This document shows positions 34,270 through 42,465 of a stretch of 64,000 nucleotides of DNA, in pieces. The DNA comes from Salinirubellus salinus (lineage in GTDB: Archaea > Halobacteriota > Halobacteria > Halobacteriales > Haloarculaceae). The DNA is taken from the NCBI RefSeq assembly GCF_025231485.1, contig NZ_CP104003.1:1922001-1986000 (forward strand), written 5' to 3'. A model generated the notes under the pieces. That model made no database searches. It saw only the letters and a program-made list of their open reading frames with translations, and was not told the DNA's origin. Position 1 is the first letter of the stretch; each line of letters begins with the position of its first letter. A program made the translations under genes and the position numbers.

Positions 34270-34712
34270 GGCCGCGACTGAATCGTCGGCTACGGCCGCG
34301 AGCACTCACCACCCGATTCGTCCCGCGAGCACACGCACTAGCGCGGTACAGAGTGGACAGCGACCGCCCCGAAGTAGCGCCGGTCAGTCCTGTCGGGCTG
34401 ACACGGCGGCTGCCCTGCCCTCCCCCGCGTTCGGGCACACGCGCCCGTGGCGCGTGGCCCTCACCGGCCGAGTGGTTCGCTCGGTGGAGCGAGAGGTGTG
34501 GCCTCGCGGCCGTCTCGTCGGCCGCGAACGGGGGAGGACTGGGGCGCCATGCCGCGCCGACAGGCGCGGCTGGCCTGCCTGCGGTGGCGGTCCACGCTGT
34601 ACCGTGACTCGCGCACCTGCTCGCCACCACTACCCTCGGACCGAGACTCGCGCACCTGCTCGCTACCAGTAGACACGGGACCGTTCGAAGAATCGAGACC
34701 GAACACCGCTTC
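34270..34712. other. 443-base intergenic region with hairpins, direct repeats and a shared element
   Basis: No gene was recognised between two convergent genes. It holds (i) an element at 34340-34428 that is similar, in the opposite orientation, to 62892-62972; (ii) an 8-bp hairpin GTCAGTCC/GGGCTGAC at 34383-34402; (iii) a 24-base direct repeat starting GACTCGCGCACCTGCTCGC at 34606-34629 and 34645-34668; (iv) several GC-rich dyads near 34440-34560. Open frames here are short, Arg/Ser-rich and have no start signal. It could be a decayed mobile element or a non-coding RNA locus. Confidence 0.5.
34606..34668. repeat. 24-base direct repeat pair
   Basis: GACTCGCGCACCTGCTCGC followed by C/T-ACCA occurs at 34606-34629 and again at 34645-34668 with one difference, a period of 39 bases. 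Only two copies are present. Confidence 0.85.
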
Positions 34713-36146
34713 CTACTCCTCGCGACGGACGTACCTGACCGAGCCCACCGCCACCAGCACCACCAGCGCGCCGAGGACCGAGACGATGCCGAAGCCAGCC
34801 CCGTCACCGCTGGAGCCACCGGGCGTCTGTCGGTCGGTTCCGTCCGGGGCTGTCCCGTTGCCGTCGTGTTCGACGAACTCGCCGGAGAACAGGTCCGAGC
34901 CGAGGAGCCCCTTCTTCGGGGCGAAGTCGGCCATCGCCTGCCCGCAAGCCTCGACCTCCGAGCGGGAGAACTGCGCCGAGTTCGTCAGCGAGATGCTCCG
35001 GTCGGTCCCCATGTCGGCGCTGGTCGGGCCCTTGGCCGTGTCGTCGTCACCCAGTGCGTACCGCTCGGCGTCGTACGGTTGCCACGGTGTGTAGACCTCC
35101 CAGACGACGCGACCGTCGGGGGTCACCTCCATCGTCCGGTGGCCCTTGCGGTCGACGACGAGCGTGTTGCCGTTGGGGAGGCGGTCGGCGTCACGCGGTT
35201 CGTCGAGGCCACCGCCGACGAGTTCCCACGTCCGCTCCCACTCGCCCTCGCCGGTCCGCTGCCACTCGACGACCCGGTCGTTCAGCGAGTCCGCGACGAG
35301 GATGGTGGGTGTCCCGTCCTCGCTCTCGAGGTACTGCGGGTTGTGCTGCTCGTTCATGAACCGGTAGTCGTCGTCCTCACCGAGTTTCATCGTGACCTCC
35401 TTGGTCTCCCGGTCGACGACGATGACCTGGTCGAAGTTCCGGACCGAGGCCATGTACTTGCCGGGGCCGATCTTGTCCACGTCGTTGACGTGCGTCCAGT
35501 CGTTGCGGTAGTCACCGCCACCGGACTCCGGGAAGAGGTCCGGGTGGTCGGAGAAGTTCCACTGCCACGTCACCCGCTCCTGCGTGCGGTTGTAGATGAG
35601 GAGGCGGTGGTGGAGGTCACCCTTGTCCGCGATGAGCAGTTCGTCGCCGTTGATGAGGTCCACGTCGTGCGCGTCGGTGACGTTCTGCGGGTGGAAGCCC
35701 GGCGCGTCGCCGTTGTCCCCGTCGAAGCGCTTCACCCACTCGTTCTCGTTCGCCCGCGGGTCCATCTCCTGGACGACGGTGATGCCCGGTTCCGTCGAGG
35801 TCATCAGGAGGTTGCCGTTGGCCATCGGGTCCACGTCGTAGGCCCACCAGCGCCCGCGGGCGGAGCCGTTCCACGCGTACTCGAACTCGCCGTTCGGACC
35901 GAACGACATCAGCATCGCGGGCCGTTTCTGGAACGAGTCGCCGTCGAACTTGATACCCTGCATCGTCACGAGCGTCGACCCGTTCGGGGTGCGCTCCATC
36001 GTACCGACACAGGGGTTCGGGCCGTCTGCCTGCGCGCTCGCCGTGCCGACGCCCGCGCCACCGAGGAACGCCAGCGCCGCCGTCGCGGAGACGAGCAGGC
36101 AGCCACAGAGCAGTAGCGTACCGACCCGGGGGGCCTGCTTTCGCAT
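34713..36146 (-). CDS. Arylsulfotransferase (ASST)-family beta-propeller membrane protein, paralogue 2
   Basis: A 477-residue exported protein: N-terminal signal/anchor (residues 9-30), a propeller with repeated 'D(V/A)Dx(I/L)xxGxx(L/M)' blades (DRLPNGNTLVVDRKGHRTME, INGDELLIADKGDLHH) and the conserved FMNEQHNPQ block, then a C-terminal membrane segment (about 448-468) and basic end. It has the same architecture as the protein at 9721-11040. ATG 36146 starts the signal; an in-frame ATG 9 codons upstream is an alternative. The enzymatic activity is inferred from the family name only. Confidence 0.75.
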   Translation of the reverse strand: MRKQAPRVGTLLLCGCLLVSATAALAFLGGAGVGTASAQADGPNPCVGTMERTPNGSTLVTMQGIKFDGDSFQKRPAMLMSFGPNGEFEYAWNGSARGRWWAYDVDPMANGNLLMTSTEPGITVVQEMDPRANENEWVKRFDGDNGDAPGFHPQNVTDAHDVDLINGDELLIADKGDLHHRLLIYNRTQERVTWQWNFSDHPDLFPESGGGDYRNDWTHVNDVDKIGPGKYMASVRNFDQVIVVDRETKEVTMKLGEDDDYRFMNEQHNPQYLESEDGTPTILVADSLNDRVVEWQRTGEGEWERTWELVGGGLDEPRDADRLPNGNTLVVDRKGHRTMEVTPDGRVVWEVYTPWQPYDAERYALGDDDTAKGPTSADMGTDRSISLTNSAQFSRSEVEACGQAMADFAPKKGLLGSDLFSGEFVEHDGNGTAPDGTDRQTPGGSSGDGAGFGIVSVLGALVVLVAVGSVRYVRREE

Positions 36147-36213
36147 ACCACGAGCCACCTGCCCGCGAGGCATCAGTCTTCCCTCTCACTGTCGTGATGG
36201 TCGGCCGACCCCG

Positions 36214-37191
36214 TCACCGGAAGCGGTCCAGCCCCGACTGCTTGCGCACCCGGCCGGCCGGGTCCGCCACCCACGGTGAGTGGGTGTCCCTCGCGCCCGA
36301 GACGTCCACCTCGGGCGGGTCGCTCGGGTCGTAGCCGCCGCAATCCGGCCCACACTCCACCTCGGGGTGGACGAGTCCGCCCTTCCACGCACAGCCGGGG
36401 AGCGGCCCCCGGTCCGAGTGCTCGACCACCTCGCACCTCGCGCAGGCCGGGAACGACTCGGCCGCGACGCGCCACCCCTTCCCATAGGCCCGTTCGGCGA
36501 GTCGCACCCGCTGGCGGTGTTTCGCGTCGGCTCCGACGGTCCGTATCTCGGTCCGTCCGGGCCGTTCCTCCAGCACCTCCACACCCGGCCCATCGGTGTC
36601 CAGCGGCGTCGCCTCCCGGACCGTCTCGCGCGCGCCCGTCGCCGGGTCGAAACGCCAGACCCCCACCGCCGCGGGGATGCGGTTGAGGTGCGCGCCGGTG
36701 ACGTGCGAGGCCGTCGCCAGCCACACCTCGTCGAACAGCGCGAGCGAGACGTCACGCCGGAGTTGCAGTTCGAGGTCACCCGGCCGCCCGAGGTCCGGCT
36801 TGTTCTCCACGCCGACGACGCGGTCGAACCAGTCCGGGTAGCGGGCGGTCTGGCGGACGTAGAGCCGTCCGTTCCGGCGCTCGGTCTCGAAGAATCCCGC
36901 CTCGACGGCCGCCTCGACCGCCCCCTTCGCCCACCCCGCGCTCCGGTCGGGGAACGCGTCGCGGTAGTATCGGGCCGACCCCACGCCCACGTCGGCCTCG
37001 ATGGCCGCCGGGGGGATGGCGTCGGCCGTGATGGCGGTCCGCTCGTCGAACCCGGGGCCGGGCGAGACGAGCGCCACGTCGATCACCCGCTTGCCGTGGA
37101 CGCTCGCACCCAGCTGGCGCGCCACCAGCCGCTCCGGGTGGACCGCCTCCAGTGCCGCGCAGAACGACAGTTCGAACGCGAACTCGCGCAC
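36214..37191 (-). CDS. DUF5787-like haloarchaeal protein
   Basis: A 325-residue soluble protein. The N-terminus (VREFAFELSFCAALEAVHPE, then RLVARQLGASVHG) and 'DVALVSPGPGFDERTAIT' match a haloarchaeal family known as DUF5787. A nuclease-like flavour is suggested by VGVENKPDL and the conserved acidic/Lys pattern, which recalls restriction-endonuclease-fold proteins, but this is weak. The C-terminal part carries a Cys cluster (CARCEVVEHSDRGPLPGC, ECGPDCGGYDP) that probably binds zinc. GTG 37191 is the first start that gives only family sequence; frames running further upstream read antisense through the exchanger gene. Confidence 0.65.
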   Translation of the reverse strand: MREFAFELSFCAALEAVHPERLVARQLGASVHGKRVIDVALVSPGPGFDERTAITADAIPPAAIEADVGVGSARYYRDAFPDRSAGWAKGAVEAAVEAGFFETERRNGRLYVRQTARYPDWFDRVVGVENKPDLGRPGDLELQLRRDVSLALFDEVWLATASHVTGAHLNRIPAAVGVWRFDPATGARETVREATPLDTDGPGVEVLEERPGRTEIRTVGADAKHRQRVRLAERAYGKGWRVAAESFPACARCEVVEHSDRGPLPGCAWKGGLVHPEVECGPDCGGYDPSDPPEVDVSGARDTHSPWVADPAGRVRKQSGLDRFR

Positions 37192-37287
37192 ACAGGCCGT
37201 CCGGGTCGGGTGGGCAAAAACGTCGCGCTCGGTCGGGTCGGCGGGCGCGTCGGGGGTTTTTGCCGCCGCCGGTCGGACCACTGACCG

Positions 37288-38265
37288 ATGAGCCTCCCCG
37301 TCCAGTCGGCGGTCCTCGTCCTGAGCGTGGTCGGCCTCGGTCTGGGCGCCCGTGCACTCGTCGACAGCGTGGTGCGTCTCGCGCGCCGGGTGGGCCTCTC
37401 GGAACTCACCATCGGCCTGACCGTGGTCGCGGTCGGCACCTCGACGCCGGAACTGGTGGTCACGCTCGACGCGGCGTTCGGTGGGGCCGGCGGTATCGCC
37501 GTCGGCAACGTCGTCGGCTCGAACATCTACAACCTCGCGTTCGTCCTCGGGGTGGTCTCGCTGGTCCGGGTCGTCCCCGTCGACCGGTCGTTGCTCCACC
37601 GGGACGGGGTGCTCCTACTCGCCAGCACGCTGGTGGGTGCCGTCGTCCTCCTCGACCTGACTGTCTCACGGGTCGAGGGGGCGCTCCTCGTCGCGCTGTT
37701 CGTCGCCTACACGGCCTTCCTGCTCTGGGACTCACGGCGCGGGGGGGCCGCGAGCGACGGCGGCAAGACGGCCGAGGACCCGCTGGTGACGGACCTCACC
37801 GAGCGGGTCACGTTCCGCGGCCGCGACGCAGCCCTGCTCGCCGGCGGCCTCGCGGTCGTCCTCGTGAGCGGCCACTTCATGGTCGAGTCGGCGTCGGCCA
37901 TCGCCCGCATCGCCGGCCTCTCCGAGGCGCTCGTCGGGGGGACCATCGTCGCTGCCGGCACGTCCACGCCGGAGCTCGCCGTCTCGCTCGTGGCGGTCCG
38001 ACGCGGGAGTCTCGGTGTCTCCGTCGGCAACGTCGTCGGCTCGAACGTGTTCAACTTCCTCGCGGTGCTCGGACTGGGGGCGCTCGTCCGGCCGCTGACC
38101 ACCGGGCCGGGCACCCTCGAGAACGTGGCGTGGCTCGTCGGTGTCGTCGGCGTAACCGTCGTCGCGCTCTGGTCCGGCCGGAAGCTCTCGCGGGCGGAAG
38201 GTGGCCTGTTCGCCGCGAGCGAGGTGGCCCGTTGGGCGCTGGGACTGCTCGGACTCGTTGGCTGA
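37288..38265 (+). CDS. CaCA-family calcium/sodium exchanger
   Basis: A 325-residue membrane protein with two inverted halves. Each half bears the alpha-repeat of cation/calcium antiporters: 'GLTVVAVGTSTPELVVTLDA' with 'GNVVGSNIYNLAFVLG' in the first, 'GTIVAAGTSTPELAVSLVAV' with 'GNVVGSNVFNFLAVLG' in the second. About ten membrane segments. It probably exports calcium in exchange for sodium. It is divergent from the DUF5787 gene. Confidence 0.9.
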   Translation: MSLPVQSAVLVLSVVGLGLGARALVDSVVRLARRVGLSELTIGLTVVAVGTSTPELVVTLDAAFGGAGGIAVGNVVGSNIYNLAFVLGVVSLVRVVPVDRSLLHRDGVLLLASTLVGAVVLLDLTVSRVEGALLVALFVAYTAFLLWDSRRGGAASDGGKTAEDPLVTDLTERVTFRGRDAALLAGGLAVVLVSGHFMVESASAIARIAGLSEALVGGTIVAAGTSTPELAVSLVAVRRGSLGVSVGNVVGSNVFNFLAVLGLGALVRPLTTGPGTLENVAWLVGVVGVTVVALWSGRKLSRAEGGLFAASEVARWALGLLGLVG

Positions 38266-38279
38266 CCGGACTCGACCAG

Positions 38280-39128
38280 CTACCGGTCGGCGCCCGGCTT
38301 GGGGCGCCAGTGCACGGCCGTCTGTGGGTGCAGCGGGTTCGGCCCGAGCGTGTCGTACACCACCCGCTCTACCGCGAGGCGGGCGTCCCCGCGCAGGGCC
38401 GCGAGCGCGGTGTCGTCGTACCCCCGTACTCGAGCGTAGTGCCGGCGCAACAGCCCGAGGGTCGTCTCCGGGTGTGCGTCGACCTGTTCGAGGTGGACGC
38501 CGCCGACCACCCGGCCCCCGGCCGCGCGCTCGGCCAACCGCTCGACCACGCCCGCGGTGTCGTCGAGCGTCGTCAGCACGCCGCGGGTGAACACGAGCAC
38601 GTCGCCCGGAACCTCGTCCACGAGGCCCCACGACCCGGCGAGGTCGAACCGCTCGACCGATATCCGGTCGTGGTCGGCGTGGAGTTCGCGGGCGAGTTCG
38701 ACGCCCGACTGGCTCCGTTCGGCGCCCACGACGCTCGCGTCGGGGAACGCCGTGGCGAGCGGCGCGAGCGTGGCCCCCCAGCCACAGCCGAGGTCGAGGA
38801 CGGTGTCGGGGGTGGGCACGCCACGGACGGCCGTCTGCACCTCGAACCGCTCCAGTTCGAGCAGTTCGGCGGGCGAGACGAGGTGGAGCGACTCGCGTAT
38901 CGAGACGGGACCGGGGTCGTCGCGTCCGGCAGCGGACACCCGCCGTGCGAGCGCCTCGGGCGTGAGCCCCTCGTCGCGATAGGCCGACAGGAAGTGCCCG
39001 TAGATCCCGTCATAGCGGTCGGCCGTGGTGTAGGCAACCGGGTCGTCCGGCGGGTCACCGTGCGGGTCGAGCAGGTACCGTGCCCACCCCGAGTGTTGCG
39101 GGAGCGCGTCGAGCGCGAGCGGCCTCAT
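38280..39128 (-). CDS. Class I SAM-dependent methyltransferase
   Basis: A 282-residue protein. The SAM-binding motif I is VLDLGCGWGATLAPLA (about residues 114-129), followed by motif II 'VVGAERSQSG'. About 110 residues precede the Rossmann domain (ALPQHSGWARYLLDPHG and so on), larger than usual, and may recognise the substrate. The substrate is unknown. It converges with the CaCA exchanger gene, separated by 14 bases. Confidence 0.8.
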   Translation of the reverse strand: MRPLALDALPQHSGWARYLLDPHGDPPDDPVAYTTADRYDGIYGHFLSAYRDEGLTPEALARRVSAAGRDDPGPVSIRESLHLVSPAELLELERFEVQTAVRGVPTPDTVLDLGCGWGATLAPLATAFPDASVVGAERSQSGVELARELHADHDRISVERFDLAGSWGLVDEVPGDVLVFTRGVLTTLDDTAGVVERLAERAAGGRVVGGVHLEQVDAHPETTLGLLRRHYARVRGYDDTALAALRGDARLAVERVVYDTLGPNPLHPQTAVHWRPKPGADR

Positions 39129-39252
39129 CGCCCACCCCCGGCGTCGTCGCTGGTCGGCGGTCGGTGCGTCGCCGTGGACAGTTGCATCGCTACCACGGGG
39201 TGAGAACGCGCACTCGCCCCGGCGAACGCTGGCAGGAAGAAACTACCGGCTG
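39129..39252. other. Intergenic region
   Basis: This 124-base gap upstream of the methyltransferase gene and downstream of the dephospho-CoA kinase gene shows no open frame or repeat that I can support. GC-rich throughout. Confidence 0.4.
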
Positions 39253-39831
39253 TCAGTCGAGGCCGAGGGACTCGCGCATCCGCGCCGGGTCGCCGTCCAT
39301 CCGTTCCAGCAGGTCGAGGGCGCCCTCGCGTACCTCGGGCGTGACGGTCGCGAGGACCATCCCCTCGTCCGGCTGGCCGTAGACGAGGCTCGCCCCGTCG
39401 GGCGCGGCGACCAGCACCGGGAGGGCGGCGAGGTCCTCCTCGCCCTCGACGACGAGGACGGTCGTCTCGCCGTCGGCCGCGCGGTCGATGGCCGCCCGGA
39501 GTTCGGTCAACAGGTCGGCGGACAGGGTCGCCTGCGGGTTCGCCACCTCGACACGGTGGTCGAACCCCTCGATGGCGTCCCAGACCGCCTCCGCCACGGC
39601 TTCGCGTTTGGTCTTCCCGTCGACGAGCGCCACGTCGGGCCGGCGGTCCGCCTCGAGGAGGTGGTAGGTGACGACGTCGCCGACGGCGACGATGGGGTCG
39701 CCCGCCTCGGCGATGAGGTCGGCGGCGTCCGTGTAGATGGCCCCCATCGGGTCCTTCAGCTCCCCGCGCATCTCGTGCGGCAGGCTGAGGACCACGTCGG
39801 CCACGCTATCGGAGCCGTCCGCGTCGCCCAT
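39253..39831 (-). CDS. GTP-dependent dephospho-CoA kinase (DUF359 family)
   Basis: A 192-residue enzyme of the archaeal DUF359 family, shown in other archaea to phosphorylate dephospho-CoA with GTP, the last step of coenzyme A synthesis. Recognisable blocks are LSLPHEMRGELKDPMGAIYT, VGDVVTYHLLEADRRPDVAL, DGKTKR and later TVLVVEGEEDLAALPVLVAA. It is the last gene of the aIF2-gamma operon, and its ATG directly follows the TAG of spt4 without a spacer. Confidence 0.88.
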   Translation of the reverse strand: MGDADGSDSVADVVLSLPHEMRGELKDPMGAIYTDAADLIAEAGDPIVAVGDVVTYHLLEADRRPDVALVDGKTKREAVAEAVWDAIEGFDHRVEVANPQATLSADLLTELRAAIDRAADGETTVLVVEGEEDLAALPVLVAAPDGASLVYGQPDEGMVLATVTPEVREGALDLLERMDGDPARMRESLGLD

Positions 39832-40029
39832 CTACCGGACCTTCAGCGCGTACTTGCCCGGTTCGGTCACGCCCATCTCACTGGCGATCTCGCTCGACTC
39901 GGGGTGGGCGATGACGACGTAGCCAGCCCAGTCCTCGGTGAGCGAGTTCGACCCGCAGACGGGACACTGTCCCCCCTCGTCGACGTCGAGGACACGGTGG
40001 CACTCGCGACAGACCAGTCGTTGCGCCAT
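39832..40029 (-). CDS. spt4: Transcription elongation factor Spt4 (RpoE2)
   Basis: A 65-residue zinc protein that pairs with Spt5 to clamp RNA polymerase during elongation. Four Cys form the zinc site: Cys7, Cys10, Cys22 and Cys25 (LVCREC, QCPVCG). The rest (EDWAGYVVIAHPESSEIASE) is the conserved Spt5-binding surface. ATG immediately follows the TAG of rpoE1. Confidence 0.93.
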   Translation of the reverse strand: MAQRLVCRECHRVLDVDEGGQCPVCGSNSLTEDWAGYVVIAHPESSEIASEMGVTEPGKYALKVR

Positions 40030-40599
40030 CTAGTCCCCCGTCTGCGCCTCGCGGCGCCGTCGGTCGGCTTCGAGCCACTCGTCCTTGCCGAGGCCGGGCT
40101 GTTTCGCCGTCAGACCGATCTTCGAGTCCCGCGGGTTGCGCTCGTCGATGGACTTCGTGACGATGCGCGTGCGGACGGCGTCGCCCACCCCGAGGACGCG
40201 GTTGGAGTCACGAGAGGCCAGTTGCTGGTTCTCGTCGTCGAACGCGAGGTACTCGTTGGAGATCTGTGAGACGTGCAGCAGTCCGTCGACGGGACCGATG
40301 CCGACGAAGGCGCCGAAGTTGACGACCTCGACGACCTCGCCGTCGACGACCTCCTGCATCTCGGGGTCGAACGTGATGGCGTCGAAGTCCGCCTCGTAGT
40401 AGACGCCGGGACGGTTCGGGAGGACGGCACCCGTGCCGATGTCCCGCACCTCGACGACGCTGACGACGGAGCCGACCTCCTCGTCCATCCGCCCCTCGAG
40501 TTTGTCCTGCAGCAGTCGTTTCACCAGGTCCGGCGTGACGTCCGCGAGGAACTCGGGTGGGACCTCGACGGTGTCACGGAGTCGTACGCGTTTGTACAT
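40030..40599 (-). CDS. rpoE1: DNA-directed RNA polymerase subunit E' (Rpo7/RpoE1)
   Basis: A 189-residue subunit forming the polymerase stalk together with Rpo4. The N-terminal half is the truncated RNP-like domain (MYKRVRLRDTVEVPPEFLAD), and the second half is an S1 RNA-binding domain (GEVVEVVNFGAFVGIGPVDG, LLHVSQIS). The last 30 residues are the haloarchaeal acidic/basic tail. It starts 3 bases after the PIN gene stop. Confidence 0.93.
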   Translation of the reverse strand: MYKRVRLRDTVEVPPEFLADVTPDLVKRLLQDKLEGRMDEEVGSVVSVVEVRDIGTGAVLPNRPGVYYEADFDAITFDPEMQEVVDGEVVEVVNFGAFVGIGPVDGLLHVSQISNEYLAFDDENQQLASRDSNRVLGVGDAVRTRIVTKSIDERNPRDSKIGLTAKQPGLGKDEWLEADRRRREAQTGD

Positions 40600-40602
40600 G
40601 TG

Positions 40603-40980
40603 CTATGGTTCGTTGCGTTCGAGTTTGTTGTGCCCCCGTAAACCGATTACGGGAACCCCCGCCTCGAACAGGCGGTCTCTGAGCGGTCTGTCGTTCGTCA
40701 CCACCGTCGCCTCCAGCTCGCGGGCCACCTCCAGCACCGCGTCGTCGGCGTAGGGCGCGTCGTGCTCGACCGGCGTCGCGCGCTCGGCGAGGTCCGCCCC
40801 CACGCTGGCGGCGGTGGCCTCCGTCCCGGCACCCGACGAGAGCTTCGCCAGCTCGTCGAGGACCGCCTCGGGCACGAACAGCTCGTACCCCGGCGGCAGG
40901 ATGCGGTCGAGTTCGTCGAACAGTCGCACGTCCAGTTCGACCGGCATCATCAGCGCGTTCGTGTCGAGCACGACGTTCAT
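40603..40980 (-). CDS. PIN-domain ribonuclease, Fcf1/Utp24-like
   Basis: A 125-residue single PIN domain. Acidic residues of the metal site are visible: Asp6 (VVLDTNALMMP), Glu (VLDELAKL), Asp (APYADDAVLEVA) and Asp (VVTNDRPLRDRL). This gene is regularly found between aIF2-gamma and rpoE1 in archaea and is often annotated as an rRNA-processing PIN protein; a role in pre-rRNA cleavage is plausible but unproven. ATG directly abuts the TAG of aIF2-gamma. Confidence 0.85.
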   Translation of the reverse strand: MNVVLDTNALMMPVELDVRLFDELDRILPPGYELFVPEAVLDELAKLSSGAGTEATAASVGADLAERATPVEHDAPYADDAVLEVARELEATVVTNDRPLRDRLFEAGVPVIGLRGHNKLERNEP

Positions 40981-42201
40981 CTACTCCAGCGTCCCGACGC
41001 CGATGAGCCGCCAGCGCGAGCCGACCCGTCGGTTGATGGCGATCTTGGCGCCGGGGTCGGCACAGACGGGGCGCTTGAGCCGCACCTCACACTCCCCGGT
41101 CCGGGCCGACGTGACCGCCCCGACCGTCGTCGCCGTGCCGACGGTCATCATCAGCGGTTCGCCCGTCGAGATCTCCTCGATCTCGGCCTCTTCGTCGCCG
41201 ACGACGCGGTCCAGCAGGTCCACGGTCATCGTGAACGAGTCGTGGACCTCGGGGAGCGACCCCGGCGGGCCCGCGACCTGCCCGGCCAACGCGTCACCCT
41301 TCGTCATCGAGGGGTCGAGTCCGGTCCCGACACCCACGAGGCCACCGGGGGTGACCTCGTCGGCCATCTGGCCGCCGGCCTGCAGCGAGCGGACCGTCGT
41401 CGTGACGGGGACGTACTCGTCGCCGTCGGGCTGTGCGCCGGGACGGATCTCGATATCGTCGCCGACGGTGAGTTTCCCACGGGTGAGGGACCCGCCGATG
41501 ACCCCACCGGAGAGGTTCTCGAACGTCGTGCCGGGGCGGTTGATGTCGAACGAGCGGGCGACCTGCATCCGCGCGTCGGCGTCCGGGTCGCGCTCGGGCG
41601 TGGGGATGGTCTCCTCGATAGCGTCGATGAGCAGGTCGATGTTCACGCCCTGCTGGGCCGAGATGGGGACGATGGGCGCGCCCTCGGCGACGGTGCCCTC
41701 GACGAACTCCTCGATCTCGGCCTTGTTCCGCTTCGCCTCCTCGGCGTCGGCCACGAGGTCGATCTTGTTCTGCGCGATGACGATGTTCTCCAGCCCCATG
41801 ATGTCCAGCGCCATCAGGTGCTCCTGGGTCTGGGCCTGGGGGACGGGTTCGTTCGCCCCGATGACCAGCACGGCACCGTCCATCAGCGAGGCGCCCGACA
41901 GCATCGTCGCCATCAGCGTCTCGTGGCCGGGCGCGTCGACGAACGAGACCGTCCGGAGGATCTCGGTCTCCTCGCCGTCGACCTCCTCCTCGACGGTGTA
42001 GCACTCCGGCGGGTCGACCCCCGGAACGCGGCGGAACGTGGCGTCGGCGTAGCCGAGGCGGATGGAGATGCCGCGTTTCATCTCCTCGGAGTGCTGGTCG
42101 GTCCACTGACCGCTGAGGGCCTGGACCAGTGTGGTCTTCCCGTGGTCCACGTGGCCGACCAGTCCGATGTTCACCTCCGGTTGTCGGTGTGTCTGCGACA
42201 T
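40981..42201 (-). CDS. eif2g: Translation initiation factor aIF2 subunit gamma
   Basis: A 406-residue GTPase that carries initiator Met-tRNA to the small ribosomal subunit. G1 motif GHVDHGKT at 16-23, switch/G3 DAPGHE, G4 NKID and G5 'SAQQGVN' are present, followed by two beta-barrel domains ([19 protein letters not shown], ending [17 protein letters not shown]). The zinc Cys knuckle seen in many archaeal orthologues is not obvious: only one Cys lies in the usual region (PECYTVEEE). ATG 42201 is supported by a TATA-like box 32-38 bases upstream. First gene of the operon. Confidence 0.93.
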   Translation of the reverse strand: MSQTHRQPEVNIGLVGHVDHGKTTLVQALSGQWTDQHSEEMKRGISIRLGYADATFRRVPGVDPPECYTVEEEVDGEETEILRTVSFVDAPGHETLMATMLSGASLMDGAVLVIGANEPVPQAQTQEHLMALDIMGLENIVIAQNKIDLVADAEEAKRNKAEIEEFVEGTVAEGAPIVPISAQQGVNIDLLIDAIEETIPTPERDPDADARMQVARSFDINRPGTTFENLSGGVIGGSLTRGKLTVGDDIEIRPGAQPDGDEYVPVTTTVRSLQAGGQMADEVTPGGLVGVGTGLDPSMTKGDALAGQVAGPPGSLPEVHDSFTMTVDLLDRVVGDEEAEIEEISTGEPLMMTVGTATTVGAVTSARTGECEVRLKRPVCADPGAKIAINRRVGSRWRLIGVGTLE

Positions 42202-42232
42202 CAGTAATGTAGTGGCTATCGACGCCTGCGAA

Positions 42233-42239
42233 GTATAAG
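42233..42239 (-). promoter_or_regulatory. TATA-like box for the aIF2-gamma operon
   Basis: CTTATAC on the minus strand, 32-38 bases before ATG 42201. It lies immediately next to structured element copy 5. Confidence 0.5.
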
Positions 42240-42247
42240 GGTACCGA

Positions 42248-42386
42248 ACCATGTTTTTCCGCTCGGGTGCGCCTGCGGCGCACCACTCCCGCAAAAACAT
42301 GGGTCAAAAAGGCGCCACTCGGCGGCAAGCCGCCTCGTGGCGGGTGGGTTACGGGACCGCACCGCATCGCGACCGCGGCTCGACCC
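42248..42386 (+). repeat. Dispersed structured element, copy 5
   Basis: Outer stem CCATGTTTTT (42249-42258) with AAAAACATGG (42293-42302), a perfect 10 bp whose sequence differs from the other copies. Inner hairpin GGTGCGCC-TGC-GGCGCACC (42266-42284). Spacer GTCAAAAAG. Second hairpin CGCCAC-TC-GGCGGC-AA-GCCGCC-TC-GTGGCG (42313-42342). The tail has GGGACCGCACCGC. Unlike copies 1-4 it is not after a stop codon but between the divergent aIF2-gamma and ArsR-like genes. Confidence 0.9.
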
Positions 42387-42465
42387 GCACCTCGGGTCGG
42401 TCTCGCCGACGCACTTCACTTCGTTTCAGCGAAGCCTTTAGCCACTCGCGGCCCAGTGGCCGTTC

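Noticed and set aside
34270-34712. The intergenic region considered as RNase P RNA or SRP RNA
   Set aside because: None of the universally conserved blocks of either RNA could be found on either strand.
37152-39203. A 683-codon open frame on the plus strand running through the CaCA exchanger and the methyltransferase gene
   Set aside because: It overlaps the exchanger in another frame and lies antisense to the methyltransferase. Its product is Arg/Pro/Gly-rich without motifs, a usual by-product of high GC content.
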